Source: Streptomyces sp. WAC06614
GTDB taxonomy: Bacteria; Actinomycetota; Actinomycetes; Streptomycetales; Streptomycetaceae
Direction: 5' to 3'
Assembly: GCF_003949795.1 (NCBI RefSeq)
Contig: NZ_RPRY01000043.1
Location: forward strand, 1-33,893
DNA: 33,893 nt
Within the stretch, counting starts at the first letter, position 1, and each line of letters begins with the position of its first letter. Under the pieces are notes generated by a model. The model saw only the letters and a list, made by a program, of their open reading frames with translations, was not told where the DNA came from and did no database searches. Shown one piece after another: positions 1 to 7,266 of the stretch. Both the position numbers and the translations under genes were made by a program.

Positions 1-1411
1 CCGTGTCCCACGCCCGTACCACCGCGACGGGATCCTCCCCCGTGGCCCCGGCCGCCAGGGCGGCGGCGCCGAGGGCGACGTGTTCGGTGCGGGCGGGGAC
101 GACCAGGGGGCGGCCGGAGAGGCGGCGGACGGTGTCCCGCCAGGTGCGGCCGGCCGCGCCGCCACCCACGAGACGCAGGGGCAGTGCGGCCGTGCGCGGG
201 TCGGCGGGGTCGAGGCCACAGGCCCGCAGGACGTCGTCCAGGGCCCGCAGCAGCGTGACGACCGCACCTTCGTAGGCGGCGCCCAGCAGTTGCTGCCGGG
301 TCGTGGTGTGGCGCAGCCCGGTCAGCAGCCCCGAGGCCGCCGGCAGGTCGGGGGTGCGTTCCCCGTCGAGGTACGGCAGCAGCACGGCCTCCCCACCGGG
401 AGCCGTGTCGTCGCGGTCCAGACCCAGCAGGGCGCTCATCTTGTCCACGGCGAGCGTGCAGTTGAGCGTGCAGGCCAGGGGGAGGAAGCCGCCGTCGGCC
501 GAGGCGAAGCCCGCCACCTGCGGGAGCCCGCGGGTGCGCGGCCGGTCCGCCGTCACGGCGAAGGCCGTGCCGGAGGTGCCCAGGCTGAGCACCGGATGGT
601 CGAGGAGCCCGGACCGCCCCAGCCCCAGACCCACCGCGGCAGCCATGTTGTCCCCGGTGCCGGCGGCGACCGCGATCCCCGCCGGCAGCCCGAGGACGGC
701 GGCCGCGGCCGGGGTCAGCGAGCCCGCGCGGAATCCCGCGGTCGGGGCGACGGCGGGGAGCAGCGCGGGGGACAGGCCGAGGAGCTCCAGCAGTTCGGGG
801 TCGTACGCGCCCCGGCCGGTGTCGTACCAGCCGGTCCCCGAGGCGTCGCCAGGGTCGGTGACCGCCTGCCCGCACAGCCGCTCGGTGAGGAAGTCGTGGG
901 GGAGCCGCACGGCCGCGCACGCCGAGGCGGTGCCGGGATCGTTGCGCCGCAGCCACAGCCACTTCGCGGCGGTGAACGAGGCGACCGGGACCGATCCCGT
1001 CCGGTCGCTCCACGCCGCCGGGCCGCCGAGCGCGTCGACCAGCTCCACGGCCTGAGGGGCGGACCGGGTGTCGTTCCACAGCAGGGCAGGACGCAGCGCC
1101 CGCCCGTCACGGTCGAGGGTGACGAGCCCGTGCTGCTGTCCCGCGACCGCCAGGCCGGCCACCGCCCCCGGACCCGCGCCGCGCCCCGCGAGGGCGTCGA
1201 GCCCGGCGGTGACGGCCGTCCGCAGGGCCTCCCACCACACCTCGGGGTCGGTCTCACGGGCGCCGCCCACGCCCTGGACGACGTGCGGCGCCCGGCCGGT
1301 GGCCAGGACCTCGCCCGTGAACGCGTCGACGAACACGGCCTTCGTGGACTGCGTCGAGCTGTCCACGCCGAGGACCACGCACGTCGGTGTCGATGTCACA
1401 GCACGACCCAT
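1..1411 (-). CDS. xylB: Xylulokinase, C-terminus cut off by the window edge
   Basis: This gene encodes a FGGY-family sugar kinase that phosphorylates D-xylulose to xylulose 5-phosphate in the cytoplasm, the second step of xylose use. About 470 residues are visible, and only the last few residues and the stop lie beyond position 1. The N-terminal phosphate loop reads DSSTQSTKAVFVD, followed by the substrate-contact motif GQQHGLV. Further along are GTGDNMAAAVG, the hinge motif LSLGTSGTAF and the C-terminal ATP-binding GGGAAGRTWRD. The ATG at 1411 is chosen because GAAGGAG lies 8 bases upstream. The gene is divergent from xylA across 148 bp, the usual actinomycete xylA/xylB arrangement. The family is read from motifs and the xylulose specificity rests mainly on the neighbour. 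Confidence 0.95.
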   Translation of the reverse strand, partial: MGRAVTSTPTCVVLGVDSSTQSTKAVFVDAFTGEVLATGRAPHVVQGVGGARETDPEVWWEALRTAVTAGLDALAGRGAGPGAVAGLAVAGQQHGLVTLDRDGRALRPALLWNDTRSAPQAVELVDALGGPAAWSDRTGSVPVASFTAAKWLWLRRNDPGTASACAAVRLPHDFLTERLCGQAVTDPGDASGTGWYDTGRGAYDPELLELLGLSPALLPAVAPTAGFRAGSLTPAAAAVLGLPAGIAVAAGTGDNMAAAVGLGLGRSGLLDHPVLSLGTSGTAFAVTADRPRTRGLPQVAGFASADGGFLPLACTLNCTLAVDKMSALLGLDRDDTAPGGEAVLLPYLDGERTPDLPAASGLLTGLRHTTTRQQLLGAAYEGAVVTLLRALDDVLRACGLDPADPRTAALPLRLVGGGAAGRTWRDTVRRLSGRPLVVPARTEHVALGAAALAAGATGEDPVAVVRAWDT

Positions 1412-1559
1412 ATCACGAACTCCTTCATGGCCGTGTCCCCTGTTCGGGGGACACGGAGGATGAATCGCATTCCGGCCTCGAATCACCTCTCCGTACCACG
1501 TGTCATATTAGAAATATCGAAACTCCCGGTATGTGAAACGGAGATAAGGAGACGAGATC
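1412..1559. promoter_or_regulatory. Divergent xylB/xylA control region with operator-like palindrome
   Basis: The 148 bp between the two starts must hold both promoters. It is noticeably more AT-rich than its surroundings around 1501-1525. A perfect 5-bp inverted repeat with a 3-base centre, ATATT-AGA-AATAT, lies at 1505-1517, which is unusual for such GC-rich DNA. In Streptomyces xylose genes are commonly controlled by ROK-family repressors, so this is a plausible operator, but no regulator gene is present in the window. The xylA ribosome site AAGGAG ends 8 bases before its ATG. No clear -35/-10 pair could be assigned. Confidence 0.55.
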
Positions 1560-2726
1560 ATGAATGAATTCGTTCCCGCACCCGAGCACCGCTTCACCTT
1601 CGGCCTGTGGACCGTCGGCTGGCTGGGCCGTGACCCGTTCGGTGAGGCCACCCGAGCGCCGCTGGACCCGGTGGAGACCGTGCACCGCCTGGCGGAGCTC
1701 GGCGCCTACGGGGTGAGCTTCCACGATGACGACCTCCTGCCGCCGGACGCGGGGCCCGACGACCGGCAGGCCCGCATCGTGCGGTTCCGCAAGGCGCTGG
1801 ACGAGACCGGCCTGACCGTCCCCATGGCCACCACCAACCTGTTCACCCACCCGGTGTTCAAGGACGGCGCCTTCACCGCGAACGACCGCGACGTACGCCG
1901 CTACGCCCTGCGCAAGACCATCCGCAACATCGACCTGGCGGCGGAACTCGGAGCCGGTGTCTACGTCGCCTGGGGCGGCCGGGAAGGCGCCGAGTCCGGC
2001 GCGGCGAAGGACGTCCGCGTCGCACTGGACCGCCTGAAGGAGGCCTTCGACCTCCTCGCCGAGTACGTCACGGAACAGGGCTACGGCCTCCGCTTCGCCA
2101 TCGAGCCCAAGCCGAACGAGCCCCGCGGCGACATCCTCCTGCCCACGGTCGGCAACGCCCTCGCGTTCATCGAACGCCTCGAACGGCCCGAGATGTTCGG
2201 CGTCAACCCCGAGGTCGCCCACGAACAGATGGCCGGGCTCAACTTCCCGCACAGCATCGCCCAGGCCCTGTGGGCGGGCAAGCTGTTCCACATCGACCTC
2301 AACGGCCAGAGCGGCATCAAGTACGACCAGGACCTCCGCTTCGGCGCCGGCAACCTCAGACAGGACTTCTGGCTCGTCGACCTGCTCGAATCCGGCGGCT
2401 ACACCGGCCCCCGCCACTTCGACTTCAAGCCGCCGCGCACCGAGGACATGGACGGCGTCTGGGCCTCGGCCGCCGGCTGCATGCGCAACTACCTCGTCCT
2501 CAAGGAGCGCGCCGCGGCCTTCCGCGCCGACCCGGAGGTCAAGGCCGCCCTGGCCGCGTCCCGCCTGGACCAACTCGCCCTCCCCACCGCCGAGGACGGG
2601 CTCCAGGCACTCCTCGCGGACCGGGCCGCCTACGAGGACTTCGACCGCGAAGCCGCCGCCGCCCGCGGCATGGCCTTCGAACGCCTCGACCAGCTGGCCG
2701 TCGACCACCTCCTCGGCACCCGCTGA
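1560..2726 (+). CDS. xylA: Xylose isomerase
   Basis: The enzyme interconverts D-xylose and D-xylulose (and glucose and fructose in vitro) using two divalent metal ions. It is a cytoplasmic TIM-barrel tetramer. At 388 residues it has the length typical of the Streptomyces class I enzymes. Catalytic features are intact: His55 and Asp58 in FHDDD, the tryptophan wall Trp138 in VAWGGREG, and metal and lysine residues Glu182 and Lys184 in [11 protein letters not shown]. Glu218 and His221 lie in NPEVAHEQ, and the C-terminal metal aspartate is in HFDFKPPR. The ATG has AAGGAG 8 bases upstream. It is divergent from xylB, which takes its product, and is followed by a strong hairpin terminator. Identification is essentially certain from sequence identity to the well-known family. 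Confidence 0.98.
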   Translation: MNEFVPAPEHRFTFGLWTVGWLGRDPFGEATRAPLDPVETVHRLAELGAYGVSFHDDDLLPPDAGPDDRQARIVRFRKALDETGLTVPMATTNLFTHPVFKDGAFTANDRDVRRYALRKTIRNIDLAAELGAGVYVAWGGREGAESGAAKDVRVALDRLKEAFDLLAEYVTEQGYGLRFAIEPKPNEPRGDILLPTVGNALAFIERLERPEMFGVNPEVAHEQMAGLNFPHSIAQALWAGKLFHIDLNGQSGIKYDQDLRFGAGNLRQDFWLVDLLESGGYTGPRHFDFKPPRTEDMDGVWASAAGCMRNYLVLKERAAAFRADPEVKAALAASRLDQLALPTAEDGLQALLADRAAYEDFDREAAAARGMAFERLDQLAVDHLLGTR

Positions 2727-2741
2727 CGACGCACCGGACGC

Positions 2742-2766
2742 GCCCGCCGTGCCGAGCACGGCGGGC
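2742..2766 (+). terminator. Hairpin terminator after xylA
   Basis: A perfect 11-bp stem (GCCCGCCGTGC pairing with GCACGGCGGGC) closes on a CGA triloop 15 bases after the xylA stop. There is no uridine tract, which is normal for actinomycete terminators. Confidence 0.85.
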
Positions 2767-2870
2767 CCGCGTTGCCGTCGGGCCGGTCCGGGGTACGCAG
2801 TGCCGCGAACCCCTCCTTCCCGCAGCCCTCCGGCGGCTATCGTGGCGGTACGACCCGCTTGGAGGAGCCC

Positions 2871-3167
2871 GTGAGCGCGCAGCCCGAGGAAGCCCCCGCC
2901 CCGCCGGCCCCGGCCGCCGCCGCCCAGTTGCTGGCCCGTCTGCGCGCCGGCCGCCGTGCCGAGACCTGGGTGCCGGCCTTCCAGCAGGACTGGGCCAGGG
3001 CTCTCGACGCCTCCCGGCACACCTACACCCTCACCCCCCTGCACGACGTCGTCCGTACCTGGCAGCTGCGCGTCGCCGCCATCCCGGCCGTCGACGGCTT
3101 CCTGGCCTCCGGCCACGACGAGACCGGCTCCGTGGACCTGGACGAGGTCCTCGGCCCCCGCCGTTGA
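2871..3167 (+). CDS. Small DUF6247-like protein
   Basis: This 98-residue cytoplasmic protein starts with a Pro/Ala-rich tail (about residues 4-18). A helical segment follows, with WVPAFQQDW near residue 32 and then TLTPLHDVVRTWQLR. The pattern of an aromatic/acidic motif followed by a leucine-proline-hydrophobic helix ending in a tryptophan resembles the actinobacterial DUF6247 family. Some members of that family lie beside toxin genes, but no toxin partner is evident here. The GTG start is chosen because GGAGGAG precedes it by a short spacer; an upstream in-frame ATG at 2772 would add an uncharacteristic arginine/serine-rich leader. Function is unknown. Family assignment is by eye and moderate. 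Confidence 0.6.
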   Translation: MSAQPEEAPAPPAPAAAAQLLARLRAGRRAETWVPAFQQDWARALDASRHTYTLTPLHDVVRTWQLRVAAIPAVDGFLASGHDETGSVDLDEVLGPRR

Positions 3168-3301
3168 GGTGACGGCCCGGTAACCCGGTCGTCCGCCTCT
3201 GCGGGGACCTCGCGGCTGCCCCGAAGGACGCCCCATGGGCCCTCTCGTCCTTCTCCGGAGTTGGCACAATCATGTGCGCCATCCTCGGAAAAGGGGCCCG
3301 C

Positions 3302-4357
3302 GTGTACCAGTGTGCATTCTGCCAGGAATGCTTTCCCATGGAATCCTATCTCTCCGGAGAAATATTTGTCTGCCTGTCGCAGTGCCAACGTGCGGTGGTG
3401 TGCCGCAGATGCGCGCAGGAGCAGGGTTCCGGAGTCGCATGCCAAGCGTGCGCGAACCTGCCGAAGGATGTCAGGGGCCTCACGATCGGCGAGTTCCAGG
3501 CCATGAGCGAATTCCTGGACCTGGGCATGGAGCTCAGGCCGGAGAGTGAGGAGGAGACCGCGAGAGTCGCTGCCAACCTCTGCATAGCCTGTCTGGAGAC
3601 CTGTACGGAAGTGCAGTACCGGGCGGACGACATATTTGTCTGCCCGGTCGAATGCGGCGGGACCGTGATGCTCTGCCGAGCATGTTTCGCCAGCTACGGG
3701 GACGGAGAATTCCGGTGCCCCGGCTGCAAGTTGCTCCTCAGGACGCGCCTGGGGACCAGAGCGGGCGCGACGCCGAAGGGCGAGTACACGGGAATGGCCG
3801 AGCTGCCCTCACCCGGCTGTGTCCAGGCCGGCTACCAGTGCTACGCGGCGGCCGTGGCCACGGCCTGCAACTGGGCGGTGGGGACGGACATGACCGCCGA
3901 CGACGCGATGCACCTGTACCTGATGTCGGGAAAGGCGACCGGGCAGGCGTTCGAAGCCTACCGAAAGTCCTTCACCGCCGCGCAGGAGAAGATCGGGGCA
4001 ACTGCCTCCATCGGTGAAGTCCACGAAGAAATGCAGAAGATCCCCCTCGGCTGGGCCGCCCTGGAATACGCCGTCGACGGCTGCGGGGTTCCGGAATTTC
4101 CTGAGGGCGTGCCCTTCTTCTATTTCCCCGAACTGACGGGCGAGATACTCGTCGAGGCGTGCGCGAAGGGTGTTCCGGTCATGTGGTCCACGGCCATGCA
4201 CTGGCTCGTCGCCTACGGGTGCGAGACGGACCCGGAAGGGGATGTGATCGTGGTCCATTCGTTCGACCCGTCCACCGGAATACCGGACATTGCCCGATGG
4301 GACGAAGTGAGCCGTAAGGCGGGTGAAGGATATGTCGTAGGGATCAGCGGGATATAG
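3302..4357 (+). CDS. Tandem RING-like zinc modules plus papain/C39-like protease (copy A)
   Basis: This 351-residue protein has no signal peptide. Two eight-ligand cysteine modules are visible: Cys4/7, 24/28, 34/37, 47/50, then Cys94/97, 114/118, 125/128, 139/142. The pair order C-x2-C, C-x3-C, C-x2-C, C-x2-C is that of a RING-type cross-brace, with cysteine at the usual histidine position. The two modules share IFVC-x3-C and even a 13-bp DNA identity, so they look internally duplicated. From residue 172 a papain-like fold is predicted, with Cys180 in YQCYAAA (Gln175 as possible oxyanion residue), His300 in MHWLVAYG and Asp322 in SFDPSTG. The GTG at 3302 matches the start of paralogue B (22656-23693) and follows AAAAGGGG; an ATG at 3272 would add ten residues. 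The F-box-like gene lies 258 bp downstream. Biological role is unknown; a protease, peptide ligase or zinc-dependent adaptor are all possible. Confidence 0.8.
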   Translation: MYQCAFCQECFPMESYLSGEIFVCLSQCQRAVVCRRCAQEQGSGVACQACANLPKDVRGLTIGEFQAMSEFLDLGMELRPESEEETARVAANLCIACLETCTEVQYRADDIFVCPVECGGTVMLCRACFASYGDGEFRCPGCKLLLRTRLGTRAGATPKGEYTGMAELPSPGCVQAGYQCYAAAVATACNWAVGTDMTADDAMHLYLMSGKATGQAFEAYRKSFTAAQEKIGATASIGEVHEEMQKIPLGWAALEYAVDGCGVPEFPEGVPFFYFPELTGEILVEACAKGVPVMWSTAMHWLVAYGCETDPEGDVIVVHSFDPSTGIPDIARWDEVSRKAGEGYVVGISGI

Positions 4358-4497
4358 GGATGCGGGCGTGCGTGCGGGCGCGCGGGCACGCGGGCACGCG
4401 GCGGTGGATCCGACGGACGACGGCGCCCTGCCGCGCGAGCAGGAGGTGACCGGTCCTCCGCATGCGCCCCGTGCTGCTCCAACGTGCAGACCGCCGC

Positions 4498-4523
4498 TGT
4501 CCGATGGGCTGCCCCATCGGACA
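4498..4523 (+). promoter_or_regulatory. Perfect 11-bp inverted repeat between the cassette A genes
   Basis: TGTCCGATGGG and CCCATCGGACA flank a 4-base CTGC centre. It lies 140 bases after the protease stop and 92 bases before the F-box-like start. It could be an attenuating or processing hairpin within an operon transcript, or a dyad operator. There is no T-run. The preceding stretch (4360-4405) is a low-complexity run of GCGGGC/GCACGC units. Confidence 0.6.
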
Positions 4524-4615
4524 TGTGGGCGCCCGTTCGGTCATCTGTAGGTTGACCGAGGACTCCGACCGGAATGTCGAGCCCGCATCGACCGGGAATG
4601 ACGAAGGAGATCTCG

Positions 4616-5731
4616 TTGACCGACCCCGCAGGATTCGAACACCCCACCTCCGAACTCCCCGACGAAATCGTTCAGCAGGTCATGGCGGAGCTTCCCCTGG
4701 AGGACCGCCGCCGCTGGTCCCAGGTCACCACGGGCATGCACGCGTTCGCCGCGTCCCAGCCCGAGGACCGGCCGACCGGACGGTTACGGGACGTGGCGCA
4801 CCGGACGGACCTCCCCTACCGGACCATCTACACCCAGAGCGAGCTCAACGCCTCCCTGTCCGACCCGGAGCCGCTGTACTTCGCGCCCGGAGGCGGCCCC
4901 GAGGCGGAGCGTCTGACCCTCGACCGGGGACGCGGAGCGATCCAACTGTGCGGGGGGATCGACGGCGAACCCCTGGCCGTCATGAACGACGGCGCGGTCA
5001 ACGCCGTCGACGGCGCCGTCATCAGCACCCTGCGCGGCGGCTACGTCGACATCAGACGCGGCGCCACGGTCACCGACCAGTACGGCGGGGTCTGCAGCAT
5101 CTGGAGCGGTGGCGTGGTGGTCAACCTCCACGGAGGAGCCGGTCACTGCCACCCCAGCGGCACCATCGTCAACAAGTGGACCCACTACCACGTGGGCGTC
5201 CAGGACGGAACGATCGAGAACCTCTACAACGGGCCGGCCACCCTGCACGGGGACTCGTGGTGCTCCGTCGTGCACGGCGGAACCCTGTTGGTCATGGACA
5301 ACAGCACCGTCGACGAAGTGATCGACGGCCTCGTCACCCTCAACGGCACCAGCCGTCTCACCTCGGTCAAGGGCGGAGACGTCGAATCCGCCAGCACCAC
5401 CCCGATCAGCGAGGTGGCCGGTGGAATCGTCCAGCTCCACACGGGAAGCAGCGTCTACGCCGTCACCGGGGGAACCGTCCACGCCCACACGGGATCCACG
5501 ATCCACACGGCCACGGGCGGCACGGTCCACGTCGAGGACCAGGCCGTCCTGCACCATGCGGAGGGAGAAGCCGTCGTCCACGCCTACGCCGGCTCCACCG
5601 TCACCGTCCACGACGGCGCCACGGTCCACGCCTACGACCAGGCCACCGTCATGGCCCACGGCGGCACCGTCCACCTCTACGGCACCGAGGTGGACCTGTC
5701 CGACTACGGCGCCACCGTCCACCACCACTGA
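4616..5731 (+). CDS. F-box-like N-terminus plus beta-helix repeat protein (copy A)
   Basis: This is a 371-residue protein without signal or membrane segment. Residues 13-47 read like an F-box: ELPDEIVQQVMAELPLEDRR, then a Trp-Ser and a closing amphipathic helix. This has the Leu-Pro, Leu-Pro-Leu and acidic-basic positions of the eukaryotic consensus. A conserved block, RTIYTQSELNASLSDPEPL, follows at about residues 82-100. The rest is a beta-rich repeat with an octad periodicity near the C-terminus (ATVHAYDQ-ATVMAHGG type units), expected to form a beta-helix or beta-roll. The start is TTG, 6 bases after AAGGAG, because the paralogue at 21356-22564 has the same ribosome site and TTG-ACC-GAC beginning; an ATG at 4574 would add 14 residues without a good ribosome site. 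Function is unknown. F-box domains recruit Skp1-type partners in eukaryotes, but none is seen here. Confidence 0.75.
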   Translation: MTDPAGFEHPTSELPDEIVQQVMAELPLEDRRRWSQVTTGMHAFAASQPEDRPTGRLRDVAHRTDLPYRTIYTQSELNASLSDPEPLYFAPGGGPEAERLTLDRGRGAIQLCGGIDGEPLAVMNDGAVNAVDGAVISTLRGGYVDIRRGATVTDQYGGVCSIWSGGVVVNLHGGAGHCHPSGTIVNKWTHYHVGVQDGTIENLYNGPATLHGDSWCSVVHGGTLLVMDNSTVDEVIDGLVTLNGTSRLTSVKGGDVESASTTPISEVAGGIVQLHTGSSVYAVTGGTVHAHTGSTIHTATGGTVHVEDQAVLHHAEGEAVVHAYAGSTVTVHDGATVHAYDQATVMAHGGTVHLYGTEVDLSDYGATVHHH

Positions 5732-5744
5732 CCCGCTCCTCCGC

Positions 5745-5789
5745 GACCCGTCAGACCCGTCAGACCCGTCAGACCCGTCAGACCCGTCA
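5745..5789. repeat. Five perfect tandem copies of a 9-bp unit
   Basis: GACCCGTCA is repeated five times without a mismatch between the convergent F-box-like gene and the mannosyltransferase. The last copy supplies the TGA stop codon of the minus-strand mannosyltransferase. It is a likely variable-number tandem repeat that leaves both proteins intact if copy number changes. Confidence 0.95.
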
Positions 5790-7037
5790 GATCGCGTAGC
5801 GCCAGACGGTGAGCATGTAGGCGCCGTACCAGCAGCCGAAGAGGGCCGCCGCGCCGAGGGTGAGGGCGGCGGTCCGGCCGCTGGTCCTGCTGATCGCGCG
5901 GGCGAGCGGGACGAGGAACACCAGCGCGGGTATGAGCAGGCGGAGCTTGGAGTGGTAGAAGTTGCTCTGCCCGAGGGTGAGGGCCACCACCACGCACCCG
6001 TGGACGAGCAGCGGCGGCCAGGTGGTGCGGCGGCACGCGACGACCGTGGCGCAGAGCAGACCGAGGGTGAGGACGGCGGTGCTGACGGCGACCCAGCCGT
6101 CACTGCCGGCCAGGGTAGAACGCAGGAAGTCGACGTAGGCGCGGCCGAAGTCCCAGTGGGTTCCCCAGCCCGCTTCCTGGATGAGGAACCAGGCGTCGAG
6201 CCGGTGCAGACGGTTCCCCACCCACCACAGGTACGCAGGCGTGGCGACGCAGGCGAGGGCGACCGCGGCCGGGGGACGCCAGGACAGGCGCCGCTCGCGG
6301 TACAGGTGCAGGGCGGCGGCCACCGCGATCGCCGCGGCCACGGAGACCGCCGCGGGCCGGGTGAGACCGGCGAGCAGGCCGAGCGCGCCGGCCGTGAGCC
6401 AGGCCTTGCGGTGCACGGCCAGCAGGGCCCCTGCGCCCAGCGCGAGGAAGAGGGATTCGCTGTAGGCCATGAAGAAGGCGATCGACATGGGCTGCGCGGC
6501 GGCCAGCAGGACGATCACGACGAGGGCCGTCCGCCGTCCGTAGAGCCTGGTCATGAGCTGCTGGACGACGACCAGGGCGGCGATCATCGCCAGGTGCGCG
6601 GTCACGACGGCGGCCAGGCCGGTGTCCAGGCCGGTCAGGTGGTGGACGGCGCGGCTCAGGAGCGGGAACAGCGGGAAGAAGGCGAGGTCGTTCCCGGTCG
6701 GCTTGCCGTCGGCCCCGTAGGTGAACCCGTCCGGGTAGCCGTACGCGGCGATGTCCGTGAAATGGCGCCCGTCCCAGGCGAGCAGCCGGTCCAGCAGCCC
6801 GGGCCCGCCGGACCCCGCTCCGGCCATGAGCGCCAGCAGCACCAGGTGGACCGCCGCGCTCGCCCCGTACACCACGAGCGCCGGCGCGGCGGCGCGTGCG
6901 TACCGGCGCAGCTTCTCGGACGGGCTCTCGGGCGGGCTCTCGAGCGGGGTGCCGGGCGGGCGCAGGTCGCCCTCCGCCGCGGTGGGCTGCGGACGTGTCG
7001 CGGGGCCGCACACCGCTGAGGTCGCCGAGTGGCGCAC
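5787..7037 (-). CDS. PIG-V-type polytopic membrane mannosyltransferase
   Basis: A 416-residue integral membrane protein with about ten hydrophobic segments. The first extracytoplasmic loop carries the acidic motif AWDGRHFTDIAAYGYP expected of GT-C fold, polyprenyl-phosphate-mannose-dependent transferases of the PIG-V/GPI-mannosyltransferase II type. LAFFPLFPLL and AYSESLFLALGAGALL follow, both typical of this family. It probably adds mannose to a lipid or secreted protein on the outer membrane face. The GTG start at 7037 is chosen because GGAAGG lies 6 bases upstream; longer in-frame readings give low-complexity Arg/Pro sequence. It is divergent from the MFS gene at 7267 and convergent with the F-box-like gene. 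Acceptor is unknown. Confidence 0.85.
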   Translation of the reverse strand: MRHSATSAVCGPATRPQPTAAEGDLRPPGTPLESPPESPSEKLRRYARAAAPALVVYGASAAVHLVLLALMAGAGSGGPGLLDRLLAWDGRHFTDIAAYGYPDGFTYGADGKPTGNDLAFFPLFPLLSRAVHHLTGLDTGLAAVVTAHLAMIAALVVVQQLMTRLYGRRTALVVIVLLAAAQPMSIAFFMAYSESLFLALGAGALLAVHRKAWLTAGALGLLAGLTRPAAVSVAAAIAVAAALHLYRERRLSWRPPAAVALACVATPAYLWWVGNRLHRLDAWFLIQEAGWGTHWDFGRAYVDFLRSTLAGSDGWVAVSTAVLTLGLLCATVVACRRTTWPPLLVHGCVVVALTLGQSNFYHSKLRLLIPALVFLVPLARAISRTSGRTAALTLGAAALFGCWYGAYMLTVWRYAI

Positions 7038-7266
7038 GTTGAGCCTTCCCGCCCTGGACGACGATGACCCGTCCACTTTCGGCCGACCGTGGCCGGAGCA
7101 CGCTCCCCCGACCGGCCCCCGCGCAGGGCGATCGGCTCCTCCCCCTCTCGGCGGAGGCGGCCCGGCGCGGTCGGCGCGCCGCCCCGGCGGATTCCCGGGA
7201 CAACGGGCCGGGTGCGGCGTAGGGTCCCGGGCACAGGACCGTTCTCCGTACGGGGTGCAGACGCGA

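Noticed and set aside
80..1567. Long plus-strand open frame across the xylB region
   Set aside because: It is antisense to the xylulokinase, whose motifs are unmistakable on the minus strand; its translation is low-complexity Gly/Arg/Gln typical of high-GC shadow frames.
4360..4410. GC-rich repeat run suspected as a CRISPR-like or origin repeat
   Set aside because: The units are irregular GCGGGC/GCACGC low complexity without constant spacers or a repeat unit.
3302..5731. Cassette A considered as part of a mobile element because of its inverted second copy
   Set aside because: No transposase, integrase, terminal inverted repeats, target duplications or attachment site were found at either cassette, and the copies are clearly diverged.
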